Assembly (NCBI GenBank): GCA_022605425.2
Contig: JAKIMF020000007.1
Span: forward strand, 682,001 to 746,000
Reading direction: 5' to 3'
Length of the DNA: 64,000 nucleotides
Source of the DNA: Hamiltosporidium tvaerminnensis
Taxonomy: Eukaryota > Microsporidia > Dubosqiidae
The translations under genes and the position numbers were made by a program. Below, one piece after another: positions 21,950 through 35,300 of this stretch (the stretch's first letter is position 1; each line of letters begins with the position of its first letter). The notes under the pieces were generated by a model. It did no database searches, had not been told where the DNA came from, and worked only from the letters and a program-made list of their open reading frames with translations.

Positions 21950-23215
21950 TTTTTTTCTCGACTAATGCCCGCTTCATCTATCATGATAAATTGATTTAAT
22001 CGTTGCTTAAGTCTACTGACCCAATGTAAATCTCTACATTTATGAGTATTTTCAGCCTTTTAAGATACTTCATGTATATTTTGCTAAAATATCTTCTAGG
22101 TTATTACAGAAGAAATTATATCCACACTATTTATAAACAAGACTTAAATAGTCGGCTAATAGGTCATCCTTCCTAGGGTTGTCTGTTTAATTATCCGAAG
22201 TGGATTCTGAGGGAGAAATTCCTACTTCAATACGTGCTACCTTATTCTTCTGTTATCAAAACAAATATATCAGATTTTTATTCTGAATTTGAACATCGGA
22301 TTTTATTCGGGTGTCTTCTCTTATCTCCGCAACTCATTTTCATAAATTTCCTGAACTGGGTCACTTCTAATTCGTTTTGAATATTCAAATTTATATCTAT
22401 TTAGAAAGAGTAACTCTATGCATCCTACCTCTTTGTTGTGTCATCTAGTATAGTCATTACCAAGTATTTTCGAACAATTTGTCGCTACACGATCTAAGGC
22501 CTTTATAGGTTGTTTTAATGTTGACACAACCTTCTGCTCACCAAAATACTTTCTATTCTGAACATAGCAGAACAATGTTCTTCGCCCGGTCTTATCCTTA
22601 TATTCTTGAACCCTCTTAAGGAGTCATTAATATGTATTAGTTTGACATTTTTCAGAAGTATATAAATTTGATTGAAGTTTTCGTTTTCCATTTCACTACA
22701 TAAGTTAGCTAGTTGAGTTTCTTCTAATTTCTTCTTTTTGATTTCCTCTGTTATCCGTATTTTAAATGTAAAATGTCTTTATAGGCCAAAATAGATGTTA
22801 TGATTATTCTTTACGTTTAGGATGCTTGCTCTCTTAGTCGATAATTCTTTGTACCTTCTAGATAATATAAGAGTTGCATTTTCGTTTTTTAACTCGAAAT
22901 ATCCAAGGTTCTTCTAGGTTTTTACAAGAAAGGTATAAATGGTTTTTAAACCCGTACTCAGATATATTTTGTTTTTTACTAACATTGCTTTTACTGCATG
23001 CTAACTCAATGAATTCAGCCAGCCCAAGCCGAAGTACTACTATATAATATTTTATTAAGGCAATTGGCTGTTGATTGATAGCTTTAAAGTGAATAATCGA
23101 ATAAATTTAATCTACATTGCCCAAATGACCTATGTGTTGTGAGATTAAACTGCTGCATTTTATTATTTCAAGGTATTTTCAATAACCTAAACCCCAAGAA
23201 GAGCAGGAGTAATTA
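21950..23215 (-). mobile_element. Decayed R4/Dong-type LINE fragment (left arm and beyond)
   Basis: Minus-strand similarity to the R4 ORF from the VSVYKYLG region (about 23195) to the KRLEILTNVEAYI region (about 22060). Multiple stops and indels. The upper part (22323-23215) is nearly identical to the inverted copy at 56830-57724. Below 22323 the two R4 fragments are still R4 but clearly different from each other, so the arm boundary lies inside this element. Confidence 0.8.
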
Positions 23216-23556
23216 TTATATAAATTAAAATAAATGGGGCAATCGGATAACATCAAACTATAAACCATAATATACGATCTTTTTAAATAAAGTATATTAA
23301 TACTCAAATACTTTGATAAAATCTTAAAATATTAAAACCGTTAATTGAACTTAAGTAGATTAATAACCCCGAATTTCTCTTACTTCTGTTAAAACAAGAA
23401 ATTATGATTTTTCATATTTAAATATTTTTTAGATCTACAAAGCGAATAATTATTTGCTTGTAAAATCACTTTCATGAATAATTAAATTTCCACATACCAT
23501 ATTTACTTGTAAAATCCGTATCAGATTGTTTTCAAAACAATTTAGAATACTGAAAT

Positions 23557-23559
23557 CCC
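23557..23559 (+). promoter_or_regulatory. CCC start signal of the TPR gene
   Basis: AAATCCCTATTTATG: CCC five bases before the ATG at 23565. It is retained in the inverted copy and fixes the start, against an upstream in-frame TTG at 23526. Confidence 0.65.
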
Positions 23560-23564
23560 TATTT

Positions 23565-26469
23565 ATGCAGAATTTATACAAAGAAATTAAAATAAATATT
23601 TTAAAAAAAGATTATTCCTATGCATTACAGCAATGTGATATTGGACTATCAATCTCAGAAGAAGATGAACTTTACTTTTTAAAAGCATATATTTTGGCCG
23701 AAAGGAGTGATGATTTAAATGATATAGAGGAATCAATAGAATTATACAAAAAATTACCTCTGCAAGAGAAATACTTACAAGGAATTGTAAAATCACTAAA
23801 CAAAAAATTTTTATTGACTTCAGAAAAAGTAGAAGAAGAAAACTTGGTTTATTATAAATTTCTTTGTGATAAATATTTTGAAAATAATAAAATAGAAAAA
23901 TATCAAGAATTAATAAAGAAAACATTAGAACAGCTTTCTGAAGGAGAAAAATATGTTGAATTTCTTTGTGATATCAAAATCGAGAAAGAACGATATTTTG
24001 GAGAGTATTTTATTAAAATAAAAGAAATTTATACGAAATTTTGTTGTGAAATTTATAAAAAAAGAGTTCTATTTTCGGAAAAGGAAATTAAAAATAAAAT
24101 AAGATTAGAAAAAGAACGAATTAAGATTGATTTAGTAGCAGAGAACATTAATCAGGAAATCTTTTATTTTGATATATTAAAACTCCATATCGCAGATATT
24201 TATTTGGAATTTGATAAAACAAAAAAAGAAAAAATTGATAATTTTATCAAGTCCGGGAACAAAAATGTATCAATTGAAAACACTTATAAATTTATACAGG
24301 ATGGATTTCGGAGAAAATAGATCTTTTCAGCCTTTTTTTATAGATCTAAATACGGAATATTTAATTGAACAAAGCTTATTTTCCATGTGTTTAAAAATCA
24401 ATTATACTATTCAACAAAAAGATTTAAAAAACATTTCTATTATACAGCCTATAATAAAATATTATGAAAGCGTTGATTGTTTGAAATTTAAAACTTCTAG
24501 AATTTATGACTTTTTAGTAAAATTGTATTTTGATTATAAAATGTTTGATGAAATTAATGATGTTAAAAATAAAGTCAGTTTTGAAGATTTAGAAACATTG
24601 TATATGATTATTTTTGCTTTAAATGAATGTGTAGATTTCGAGAATTCTTTGGAATATATATTTCAAAACAATATTGATGAAATGATTATTTTTAATATAG
24701 AAAACAACTATTTAGATTGTAATAAGAATTTTTCTGATAATGAAAATATTTCATTAAATGAAAAACTAATGAAAATTCGAATTAAAAACACGGATTCGAT
24801 AAAAATGGAAATTATAGGATCGGATCTCAAATGTGCGACAGATTATGAGACAAAGAAAACAGAATTTAAAAATTACGTAAATGATAAATTTATAAAATTC
24901 TATGAAAGACTTGAAAAAAATAAGAGTAAATTACAAATAATAGATGATAAAACAAAAGAAACTCTAATAAAAATTATTGAAGAGATTTTCTATGTTTCTA
25001 TTTGTTCAAAAATAGAATTTCAAAGGCAAAATTATTTTGAATTATATGATAGTGATATTTTTGATAAAGACAGCAATTTCTATTTTTTCAAAGCGATACT
25101 TTCAGATAATTTTGATGATAAGATTGTATTTTTAGAAATGAGTGTTCAAAAAAATAGATTAAATCATCGAGCAAATTATAAATTAGGAGAATCACAAGAT
25201 AATTTAGATAAAAAGATATATTATTTTGAATTGGCGTTCAATGATTCAAAGAATTATGCAGTAGATTTGGCAATGTGTTATAATATAAAATATGGAACGA
25301 GAAAAGCTATATCCTTCTTAGAAAATAATTTTGTTTATAGAAAAAATCAATTTGCATATTTTTTTGAATTAGGAAAATTATATTTTAAGGAAAATGAATT
25401 TCTTAAAGCAGAAAATAGTTTTCAAAAAGCTATTTCAATAAAAGAAGACTTCGAATGTTATGTTTATTTAGCAGATTCTTTGGAAGGACTAAATAGATTT
25501 GAAAATTCTATTCTCATCTTAGAGAAATCGATGTTTAAATTTAAATCACACGTACTCATATTAAAAAAAATTAAATTATTAAATATTTTAGGAAATTCAG
25601 AAGAATCTTTGTTTGAAATCAATAGATTAAATTCCGAGATAAATAATTCAGAATTTAATTTTGATAAAAATGAAATACAAATCGTACGAGAATGCTTGAA
25701 TTTTGAAAAATTAACTTCATATAACAATATTATGAGAAAAACACCGAATGAATTCAATAAATACTTTGAAGATTGCCAAAAACTACTTAAAGCTGAGTAT
25801 AAGATTTTTAAAGATTTTATTCTTAAACTTAAAATTGATTTTTACATTTTTATGGATAAAAAAAATGAACTTGAAGATGAGTTTTATATCCAAAGTCAAT
25901 TTATTTTGAATTCGATTAAATTTAAGGATAAATTTATTAGAAACGAAATAAATTCTGATTTTGAGGATATAATTGTTACCAAATTTATTAAAAATAGTTC
26001 CTTAATTCAAAGAAATGAGGACTTTTACAATTTTATTGGATTAATTCTTTTAAATACCGAAGAATCTTACAATTGGTTCTATAAAGCAATAGAATTCAAA
26101 AATAATTATAAATCTTGGGCGTATTTAGCATTGAAATACTTAGAAGAAAAGGATTATGAAAATAGCTTTGAGTTTATCGAACGTGCTATTACTTTGAATT
26201 ATGAGAATTGTTTAGTGTGGTGTATTAAATTATTAATATGTGCATTAATGGAACCTAAAATATGCGAATCTATATTTATAAATTTTTTAAGATTCTTTGA
26301 ACCGGAATATTCCGATTTCCTTTATTATTTCTTAGAAAAGTATCGATGGTTTGAAGAAGTTGAATTAATTCAAAATTGCCTAAATATTTCAAGAAATTGT
26401 GAAACGAAGAATCAAATCCAAGAAATTCTTATTATATTAGAGAATAATATTGTGCAGAAAGAAATATAA
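23565..26469 (+). pseudogene. TPR-repeat protein, Ski3-like candidate, one frameshift
   Basis: A 967-residue helical-repeat protein, interrupted by one extra C near 24281-24283 relative to the inverted copy. This shifts the frame and stops at 24320; the frame resumes to the TAA at 26467-26469. TPR-like helix pairs are visible, e.g. KKDYSYALQQCDIGL near the start, FFELGKLYFKENEFLKAENS mid-protein and SWAYLALKYLEEKDYENSFE near the C-terminus. The N-terminal 'ALQQC-IGLSI' layout and overall form resemble Ski3/TTC37, the TPR scaffold of the cytoplasmic Ski complex that feeds RNA to the exosome. Ctr9 or another TPR scaffold remains possible. A sequencing error at the indel would make this an intact gene. 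Confidence 0.7.
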
Positions 26470-27011
26470 AATACAAAGTAATATAATTTGAAAAAATAAT
26501 AAATTAATATTTAGAGATAACTTATTTAAAGCATCATCATAGCCAAATAATCTACATTATATCTAAAAATGTAAAAAAACAAGGTATATAATATTATTCT
26601 AGGAATAAATATTACAAGAAAATCACAGATATTTTTTTGAGATTCAAGATATTTTTAGTATCTTTCAGAATATATTTATAAATATTTTTAAAATTTAACT
26701 CAGCATTTCTATATTTCTTTACCCTATATTTTTCTATACAATATTTCCCTTTTTTCATCTGTAAACTGTGATCATTCTTTTAAAATAGCGAAGGCTAGGT
26801 TTAGAATATTATTAAAATTAAATTGATTTCTGTTCATATATTCATTGAATATATATTAGATATAATTGCTATTTTAGCAAAATTATATTCAATCAATTAC
26901 CCGTTGATTGTAATCATTTCGAATCAACTTTTTTGTTCTATTTGAAGATATATCCTAGAAAAAAATAGCCATATAATTTTCTCAAAAAATAGAAAAAAAA
27001 TGTTTAAATTT
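26470..27011. other. Intergenic stretch between convergent genes
   Basis: AT-rich 3' flanks of two convergent genes. No RNA or gene seen; mirrored at 53032-53575. Confidence 0.5.
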
Positions 27012-27797
27012 CTATTTTCTTTTGGCCATAATTTTTTCAAACATAAAAGTTGCTTTTTTTATTAAAACTATTGGCACATCATTAAAATTAAAGTCGTTAA
27101 AATAATTTATCAATTTTATTTGGGTATTTATGTTGTGTTTGTTGAAGTATAAGCATTCTGGAAAATACATATCGAGATTAGCAGAAATCAAATCTGTTAA
27201 TACAGTATGTTTCCATTCGCTTAAATGTATCCACATGCTTTTAAGCTCTCTAAAAAGTTTCCTTTCGGTTTCTGTAAATGCAAATCTCATATAATACTCA
27301 AAGTATCCAAAATCCTCATAGTCTGGTTCAATAAAAAGTGCATCATGTAATTGGTATGCTAGCTCTCTATGAAATAACCCTCCATATGATTTAACAAGAC
27401 TTATAAGCAAGTTTGCAATTTGTTCTATTGACAATTCCTTTAAACCATATTTTTTTATTCTATTTAACTGCGCATTTTTCGTATGTGTATCAGGTAATTC
27501 ACCACGATGAAGAAACATATTCACAATTGTTGGCTCACTTTTGATTATGTTTTCTATTAATTTGAATACTATAGGATCTAGGTATTTTTTTTGTTTAGGT
27601 CTGATTTTGGTTTTGAAGCAAAAACAAAGAAAATCGCCTAAAAAAAATATCGCTTTGTCATAATATTCTATTCTATGTAATCGAAGCATTTTCATAAAAC
27701 AATAATGATGAAGACATTTTTTTTCTTGTTTATTTAGCTTCCAATATGATATTTTTCTCCTATCTTTTTTCTTCACGTTTAAAATATAGTCTATCAT
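27012..27797 (-). CDS. RhoGAP-domain-like protein, copy 1
   Basis: A 261-residue ORF. The pattern fits a divergent RhoGAP domain, which speeds GTP hydrolysis by Rho-family GTPases in actin and polarity control. A hydrophobic strand followed by MFLHRGELPD has Arg98 at the place of the arginine finger. EQIANLLISLVKSYGGLFHREL (about 125-146) corresponds to the usual A-LLK-FLRELPEPL helix. RELKSMWIHLSEW (183-195) followed by SANLDMYFPECLY (205-217) corresponds to LLxHLxxV...NLAxVFxPxL. No CCC signal was found before the ATG. It differs from copy 2 by one residue (Ser vs Phe at 205). The family call is by motif order only. Confidence 0.6.
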   Translation of the reverse strand: MIDYILNVKKKDRRKISYWKLNKQEKKCLHHYCFMKMLRLHRIEYYDKAIFFLGDFLCFCFKTKIRPKQKKYLDPIVFKLIENIIKSEPTIVNMFLHRGELPDTHTKNAQLNRIKKYGLKELSIEQIANLLISLVKSYGGLFHRELAYQLHDALFIEPDYEDFGYFEYYMRFAFTETERKLFRELKSMWIHLSEWKHTVLTDLISANLDMYFPECLYFNKHNINTQIKLINYFNDFNFNDVPIVLIKKATFMFEKIMAKRK

Positions 27798-28438
27798 CTA
27801 TTTTATGAGATTTATCTCTATTTATACTTTTTTCTAACACATGTTTTTTAAATTTTTTAAAATGCCTCAATTTTAATTATTCTATTTGAAAGCTTAGTTA
27901 CTTTATATCGATTATGAGTTAAATTAGTTCAATGATATTATATTTTTCGTAACAATACGAAATGGTTTAATTTAACTGGTAATTTTTTCCTGTTAAACAA
28001 AATGTGTTTTATATATGGCTTTTTTTACAGGTTTAACTGTTTTCACTTCTAAATTGTTTATAAATTTAATAAAAATTTAAATAAATCTTGGCTTTTTATT
28101 TTGGTAAAATTATTCTATTCCTAAAAAATTACGAAATCGTTTTTATGAATACTAACTTTTGAAGATATGTTTTGAAACTGAAAATTTATTTTTAGACTAA
28201 AAAATAAACCCAGCCTATTAATTCTTATTCAGTTAGTATAATGTTTCATGAAATTTTTTATTCATCATTTCTTTTTACAACTATTATTCAACTAAAAATA
28301 TAGTTTAAAATTTATAAATTATAGTAAGTAAACGATAATTTAAAGTGTGGTTGTTCATTTCATCAAAAATATAATAAATGCAAAGGAAAATATCGGATGT
28401 GTTTAAATACTTTAGGTAAATTAGAATTTTGTATTTTT
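27798..28438. other. Upstream intergenic region of the RhoGAP-like gene
   Basis: AT-rich and gene-free; nearly the same sequence is at 51606-52245. No CCC box near the ATG. Confidence 0.5.
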
Positions 28439-28450
28439 TATTTAACTAGA

Positions 28451-29196
28451 AAAAGTAGCGGGAGGATAACCACAAAAAAAACTTTCGGCTTGGCAATGAG
28501 CGTGTGAAACTGCTCTGAAAATCTTTTTTTTGGATTTTTGGTGGGAATACAACCATACTACATCTTCGGTTGTTCCATGGGAGTTGTTATGAAGAGGAGA
28601 GGTCTAAGAAATGGAGAAACTTTTTCTACAAATTTATTTGTAGTTTTTTATGCAACAAGATTAAGAGTAGCTGAACATGCAAGTAATTGCCATTGTAAAA
28701 GTATGGAAACCTAGCTTTGCTCACTCGGTTTAAAAGATTAGCGCTTGGGAGATATAAAACAAAAAACCATTTAAAGCCAGGAAAGCTAAGTAGCAGGTTA
28801 TATCTGTTGGTATGACATTGCACTGTCTAAGTGGGCTCTATGTAAATCTCCGAAATATATCTTAGCAGAAGTTTTTTGGGTTCAGATTGTGTAGATTAAG
28901 TGGAAATGCTGCATAGTCTCGGGGTGCCTATGGAGGGGGCTTCAACCTTCGATCACACCCAATGCAACGGACATTAACGAACACCGGACAACCGCCTCGC
29001 CTATTTATTAGGTTTTACATGCCTTTTAGATGAAAGGCTCAGGGACTTAGGTATCGAAAGGGGTACTGTTAGAGTGTTGGATAGCAGATATTTATGTTAA
29101 ATCCAGAACTGAGTTAATGTAATGAAAGCAAATATAGCACGTACCACTGGTTTAAAAAAGACGTGATATTTTTAAATAAAGTAATTTTATATTTCA
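28451..29196 (-). repeat. ~740-bp non-autonomous retroelement, copy D (12-bp TSD)
   Basis: Flanked by TATTTAACTAGA at 28439-28450 and 29197-29208, a perfect 12-bp target duplication. The 746-bp body is the reverse complement of the copy C layout, including the CTACAAATTTATTTGTAG hairpin near 28630. The same insertion with the same target duplication is in the other arm (copy F), so it predates the inverted duplication. Confidence 0.9.
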
Positions 29197-29208
29197 TATT
29201 TAACTAGA

Positions 29209-31970
29209 ATTAACAATAAATTTAAAAAAATTTCCCCATTTATTATGTAAAATAGAACTTTTTACAAAATTTCCTGAAAATTAAAAAAAAATTGTTACTA
29301 ATACTTTAGATGTAGCAAACAAAATGTAAAGATTCGCCAAGAAAATATAATTCAATTTATTTTAATACTTGCTTTGCTATATTTAAAAAAAGCAAGATGA
29401 TGGGAATACCTAAACCAATGAATAAACTATTATTAATAATTTCTAGTATTGACTTTCTTTGAATATGATTTTATATAACCTCATTTATAGTTTCGTTCTA
29501 TTCTTTTAAAAATATTAGAGTAAAATCATTTTTAAATAAAGAACGTTATAATTTATAATATACTAGAATATTTAAAAAAAATAAATTCACATCAAATATG
29601 ATTACAAAAATTTTCTTAAAATGTTATAGGAAAAAATATCTTTAGGATTTAGGATTTATTAGATCAGAAACCGTATTTTATTTATTTGTTTAAATCTCTC
29701 AAAATGTGAAGATAAATTTTTCAATTAATTTAATTCACAATTTTCTAATATTAACAGTTTAAAATGTTTCAAAATTTCTTGATTTAAACAGATTTTTTCG
29801 GTCAAAGAAAATTCTATTTTCCAATATTTATGTTTCTTAAATCTTTAATTCTCATAAAAATTTATAATACAGAATATAAGTGTAAATACTTTTACTATTT
29901 TTATATAGATGGTATTTGATTTTCAGTTTAAGGCATATATATATTTTAGTTTTTATATACTTACTTCAAAACTATTTTAGGTTTTTTTAGATATAGCTTA
30001 TATTATGTTATTCGTTTTATTGAAAAGTTTTTATTAAATATATTTTTGCTTTTCGTGTATAAATTTTTATTCGATCGTCAACTTATTCAAAAATCATTCT
30101 ATTTAGTTTTTTTAAAAAAGAATTGAATAAAGTAATTAAAATAATGTTGTATTCATAGAATTCAATATAAATTTTACATTTCTTTCATATAATAACCGTT
30201 TTTAACTAGCAATTGAAAACCAAACATTATATTTTGTTTGCATTAGATACATTTTCAATAACATATTTATGTTTCAAAAACTGTTCCATAACGATTCTTT
30301 TAATTTAAATTAAAACGAACATTATTTTATGTAAGATATTGAATTTAATGTTTTGTTAACACATTAAATATCACGCTAGAGATATTTGAATATAAAAACA
30401 GCGAAGAAAATATTTAACTGGAAATTTAAAGATTTATAATTTAAATTTAGTTAATATTTAAGTTCAACTGATATTTTCGACATAAATACTATAAATTAAT
30501 CATTATACAGAAATATTTTATGAATTAAAATTCAAATTTGTTTTTTATCTGAAAGCATAGTAGAAAACTAGTGATTATTTTTATGAAGTCTAGTTCTTTT
30601 TAAACTTTTCTATTAATTAGAAATGTAATCATCTCTGAAAATTTATACAGTAGATTAGGTGTATCATTTTATTATTATTTTCCAAATATATAAAAACTTG
30701 ATATATCAACTTTAAACAAAGTAAATTATATATATTTTACGTTTAGATGTATTTATATTATGCTATTACTTAAATGTGCTTTTTTATTTTACAAATTAAA
30801 ATATAATTTTGTGAAAATGATTTGATTCTCTTTTTGCTAACTAGGTTAACTGTTTTGCAAATAATAATTTAAGTGAAAAAAAACTAAATCACGATACACT
30901 ATCGAGCGAAGATAGTGATATTTTATATTCAAAGATTTTTTGAAGGTTGTTTCTATTATTATAAAAATTGAAATTTCTATTTTAAATCAATTCTATTCAA
31001 TAAATTTTTGAATAAGACTTTATTTTATATTCTGAAACATTAATTTTTTTAAAAAATATTTAAAGATTGTTCATTTTTCTACAAATAGAATTTTTAAAAT
31101 TTTTTTGAATAGATAAATTTCTCCAACCACAATTCAAAAAATGAATTTAAGTTTTAATTTATATATTTTTTTGAGGGTAATTTTCGGTGTAAAAGATTGT
31201 GAAACAGCCGTTAGACATGGTGTGTATCACAACCATTTTAATTATTTTACCACTTAAATTAAATAGATTTATAATGCAGAAATTACGAAATATTCGATTG
31301 GAACTATTTTGAATTAAATTTTGATGATTTTTTCATATCTTCTTTTATTTTATATTTGATATATTTTCAAAGGCTTAAAGGTCATAGAGTTAATTTCGCA
31401 CATTTTTTTCATATCTTTAGGCAAATAATTTTGGTGGTTATTTCTTTTACACTGTTTTCATTGTTTAGTGTCGGCAATAATTACATGTGTTTCCTGTAGA
31501 TTCCGCTCATTACATGTTCCCTATAATACCATTTCTTAAAATTCTTCGGAGATTTTATGATTAAAATAACTTCTTCGGTCTATAAAAAGGTTTCAACTGT
31601 ATTATTGAACACCCTCGATTGTATATATATTTCTATTCTTATAAGTATATTGAGCTTCTTAAGATACGTTTTATAGTAATTTGTATCAATTCATCTCATA
31701 TTATGACATGTGTCATCTCAATAGCAAATTTTTGAAAATATAAAGTATTTTTCAAAAATTCATACTTTTTTTAAATTTTTCACTTTTAGTTATTTGAAGC
31801 AAACTTCGTAAAATATTTCCGAATTCAATATGTTACTATCTCTTATTTAATTTGTCATTAAAGGCGATATATCATTCCGGAATCCTTTAGTTTTTTTATC
31901 AAGTGTTCCTTAAGATAAACTTGTAAAATATAACACTCAGATATAATCTTGCGAAGTAAAAAATCAAATT
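29209..31970. other. Long gene-free stretch inside the left arm
   Basis: About 2.8 kb without a gene, a recognised transposon or an RNA. Similarity to the mirror region 48067-50836 is high though neither is coding, so the sequence shows recent duplication and not selection. A purine/pyrimidine-balanced inverted string CACTATCGAGCGAAGATAGTG lies near 30898. Confidence 0.5.
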
Positions 31971-32324
31971 GTACGTTAATCTAAATATCAATTTTCAAAA
32001 AGATTTCAACAAACGAAATACATAATTGAGGCTCTTAACTTTCAAATGTATTGTTTGTGCTCAAAACGCAAAAAAAAGCATCTTTTAAATAAACCGAGAA
32101 TATTCTTAAAGTAAATTTTTAAGGTTTTTACAATTTTCATATAAATTTATGATGTCTGAACGTGTGCTATGAAATAATATAAATGCAAATTCTTTATATA
32201 CACGAATGATTCCATTCGTTTGAAAATTGATAAATAAAGTCATCTATTATAGGGGTTTTCGATCAATATAATAATCCTTGTAATCAATATAATAATTTTT
32301 CGATCAATAAAATTATCCTTGCCA

Positions 32325-35300
32325 TCAATATTTATTTAATAAAATTCTGGGTTAAAATATTTTAACATTTTTATATGTTTTCTTCTACCTCTTTAACCAC
32401 TATTGTCTCTTCTTCCAAATCCGACTCTTCATTTATGTTATTGGTCGGTTCCTCTAAAGTGGTTCCTCCTTGTGAAATAAGGGGTGTATTATTTTTTGGT
32501 TTTAAAGTTTTAACACCATCTTCCTCTCTCTTCTCTTCTTTTAAATAAGGTTTTAATTCCTCATGCATCTCTGCTCTCATAATAACACCCATTGACGCTC
32601 TCTCACAGCTCTCTTCGGCATTTAGTCCTGACTCAAGTCCTCTTCGTCGATCAAAGGAAATTGTTTCGACTGTTTTCTTAAGTACTATAGACTGAATGTA
32701 TGCCTCTACATTCGTGAAGAATTTTAGTCTTTTAAGATGAGATTTATGGTATTTTGTCACAATACCGTCCCAGGTCATCACATAGGGGATTATCTCAACA
32801 CTACACTTATAAATAAGACCCAACTCATTGGCTAACAGGTCATACTTCCTAAGTTTTTAGGTTTCAACTATTTGAAGTGAATCTTGGGAAGTGATTCCTA
32901 CTTCAATGAGTGTTATCTTATTCTTCTTCTTATCTAAAATAAATATGTCCGGTCTGTTATTCCGAATTTTAACATCAGTTTTTATTCTGGTGTCCACTCT
33001 TATCTCTGCGTACTCATTATCAAGAATTTCTTGAACTGAGTGACTCTTTATTCGTTTGGAAGACTTAAACTTATATCTATTTAGAAGAAGTAAGTGTAGG
33101 CATCTAACCACTTCATTATGCCGTCTGGTATAGTCACGGCCTAGCATTTTTTCACATCTAGTTGCTAGATGATCTACAGTCTTACCAGACTTCCCGCAAT
33201 GTTGACACACACCATCTGCTCCCCAGAATACATTTCTATCCTGGATATAGCAGAACACAGCTTCATTTCGTGGCCTAATATTTCCTCTCTTTAGCCATCT
33301 TGAAGAGTCACTAACACTCACAAGCTCATTTTTCCTTGCATTATATAACTTTGAATGTAGTTTTCGTTTTTCTATTTCGTTATATAGTTTTGCAAGTTGA
33401 GCTTCTTCTAAACTTTTCTTAGTTACTTCTTCTACCAACCTGTACTTTACTTTTAAGAAGCCTTTTATTAGTGCAAGATGGGTTTTATTATTATTTTCCA
33501 CCTTAAGGATTTCTGCTCGTCTAGTTGATATTTCTTTACTTTTTTTTAGACATTCTAAGAGTTGCAGAAGCATATGTTCGCTTCGCAACTCAACACTATG
33601 TAAGCCTCTTCCAAGTTCTGTTCTAGGAAGGTATAAACGCTCTTTACATCCTGGGCGGAGATGTATCTTATTCTTCACCAACACCGCACGCACTGCATCA
33701 TCTAACTTAGAGAAGTCAGCCGGTTCAAGTCGAAGTACTCCTATGTGGTAGTTGATTAATGATATCGCATGTTGATTGATTGCAGGAAATAAATTTTTTG
33801 CATTTAATCTAGTGTGACAAAGTCTTTCAACTCTTGATATAAGTTTGCTCTGTACTTCTTCAAATGAGCTACGTGTTGGGATTCCTCTGCTATCTTCTAT
33901 TATTCCTAAATATTTGTAAACACTAACACCTTCTAGAAGAGTTGCAGTATCTTCACAACACGTATCATTTGTGGCTGACTTCTCTTTGTTAATCTCTAAA
34001 CCAATCACCTCTAAAAATTCCTTTGCCTCGCCTGTCATAGCACTCAATGTCGAACTGTCTTTAGCAAGGAGCTTAAGATCATCAATAAACAAGAGAGGAT
34101 TAGTAGAATGGGATTCTGCATCTGTTTGTACTGTCACTTTTGTGTATTTTTCATTAAGATTTCGGCTTAATGGATCCATACACAACACAAATAACAAAGG
34201 TGACAGACTATCTCCTTGTAGAATCCCTCTATCAATCTTCTTGCTCATGATTTTTTCAGGCCCTACTGATATATCAATTTTCCATTTTGATATAATTACC
34301 TTAATAAATTTCAGGATCCAGTCAGGTAAATTAAGGTTTTCAATGCATTGAGTTAAATAAGCATGATCTATTGAATCATAAGCTTTTTTAACATCAATCC
34401 ATGTTGCCTTAAGATTATTTCCATACTCTTTATTTACGGCAATATTCAGTAGAGCCTGCTCTTTCGCTCCCTGCACACCTCTTACCGCCCCTAGTTGGTT
34501 CTCCGCAAGCAACCCTCGCTTTTCCACTTAAGTTGAACGACTTTCGTTACACACTTAGTCGTTAACTTATAGAGGTTTGACATACAAGTGATTGGCCTGT
34601 AGTCAGAGCCTCTTCGTGGAATTCCTTTCGGTATCAAATACGTAAGTCCGCTGTAAAACCAATCAGCTTGTGGTTTTCCTTCTAAACATATAACTTTCAC
34701 AATATCATAAATATATTTGTGAAAAGATGTAAGTTTCTTAATGAAAAAATTGTAAATACCATCAATTCCAGCAGCTTTCCAATCGGGAAGCCAATTAATG
34801 ATATTTACAAATTCATAAAGTGAAGGAAACGTAGTCGGATGATTATCTGATACAAATGGAATCAAATAATCATCATGCGTGACAGTGTCATCATTTTTAT
34901 TCCACATTGTAGACCAAAAACTCACAATTTCATGCCGACTAACCACATGCTCGTATTCTACACGCTCAGATACCCCAGGATAAAATCGACCTCGGAAAAG
35001 CTCAAACATACGATTCTCTTTTCGGAATTGCTTCCTACTTTCGTGCATCGTAATTTTTTTCTCGTACACTTTCAAAGACTCATTCTTCTTAACTAAAGCC
35101 TCAGAAAGATCAGTTACACTGCTCAAGTTTAAATTAAACTCTCGCATGATTTTCTTAAGGCTCTTCGTTTCCGAAGTGAAGAGCTTTTCCTGCTTACGAG
35201 CCTTCTCGAGAAGATCTTTGGAAAGTACTTACTTAGAAATTTTACTTTCTATGTTTTCCTTCCAAGCGAATCTAGGCTTTTCTTTACGTGTTGCCTCGTC

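Larger units (their letters stand above)
22323..31970. repeat. Inverted duplication 2, left arm (~9.65 kb)
   Basis: Coordinates here and on the opposite strand at 48067-57724 sum to about 80040-80047 along the whole length. The arm contains an R4 remnant, the TPR gene, the RhoGAP-like gene, copy D of the ~740-bp repeat and about 2.8 kb of gene-free sequence. Differences are scattered substitutions and single-base indels, a few per cent at most by eye and more near both ends. The inner end is at AAATCAAATT (31961-31970). Confidence 0.95.
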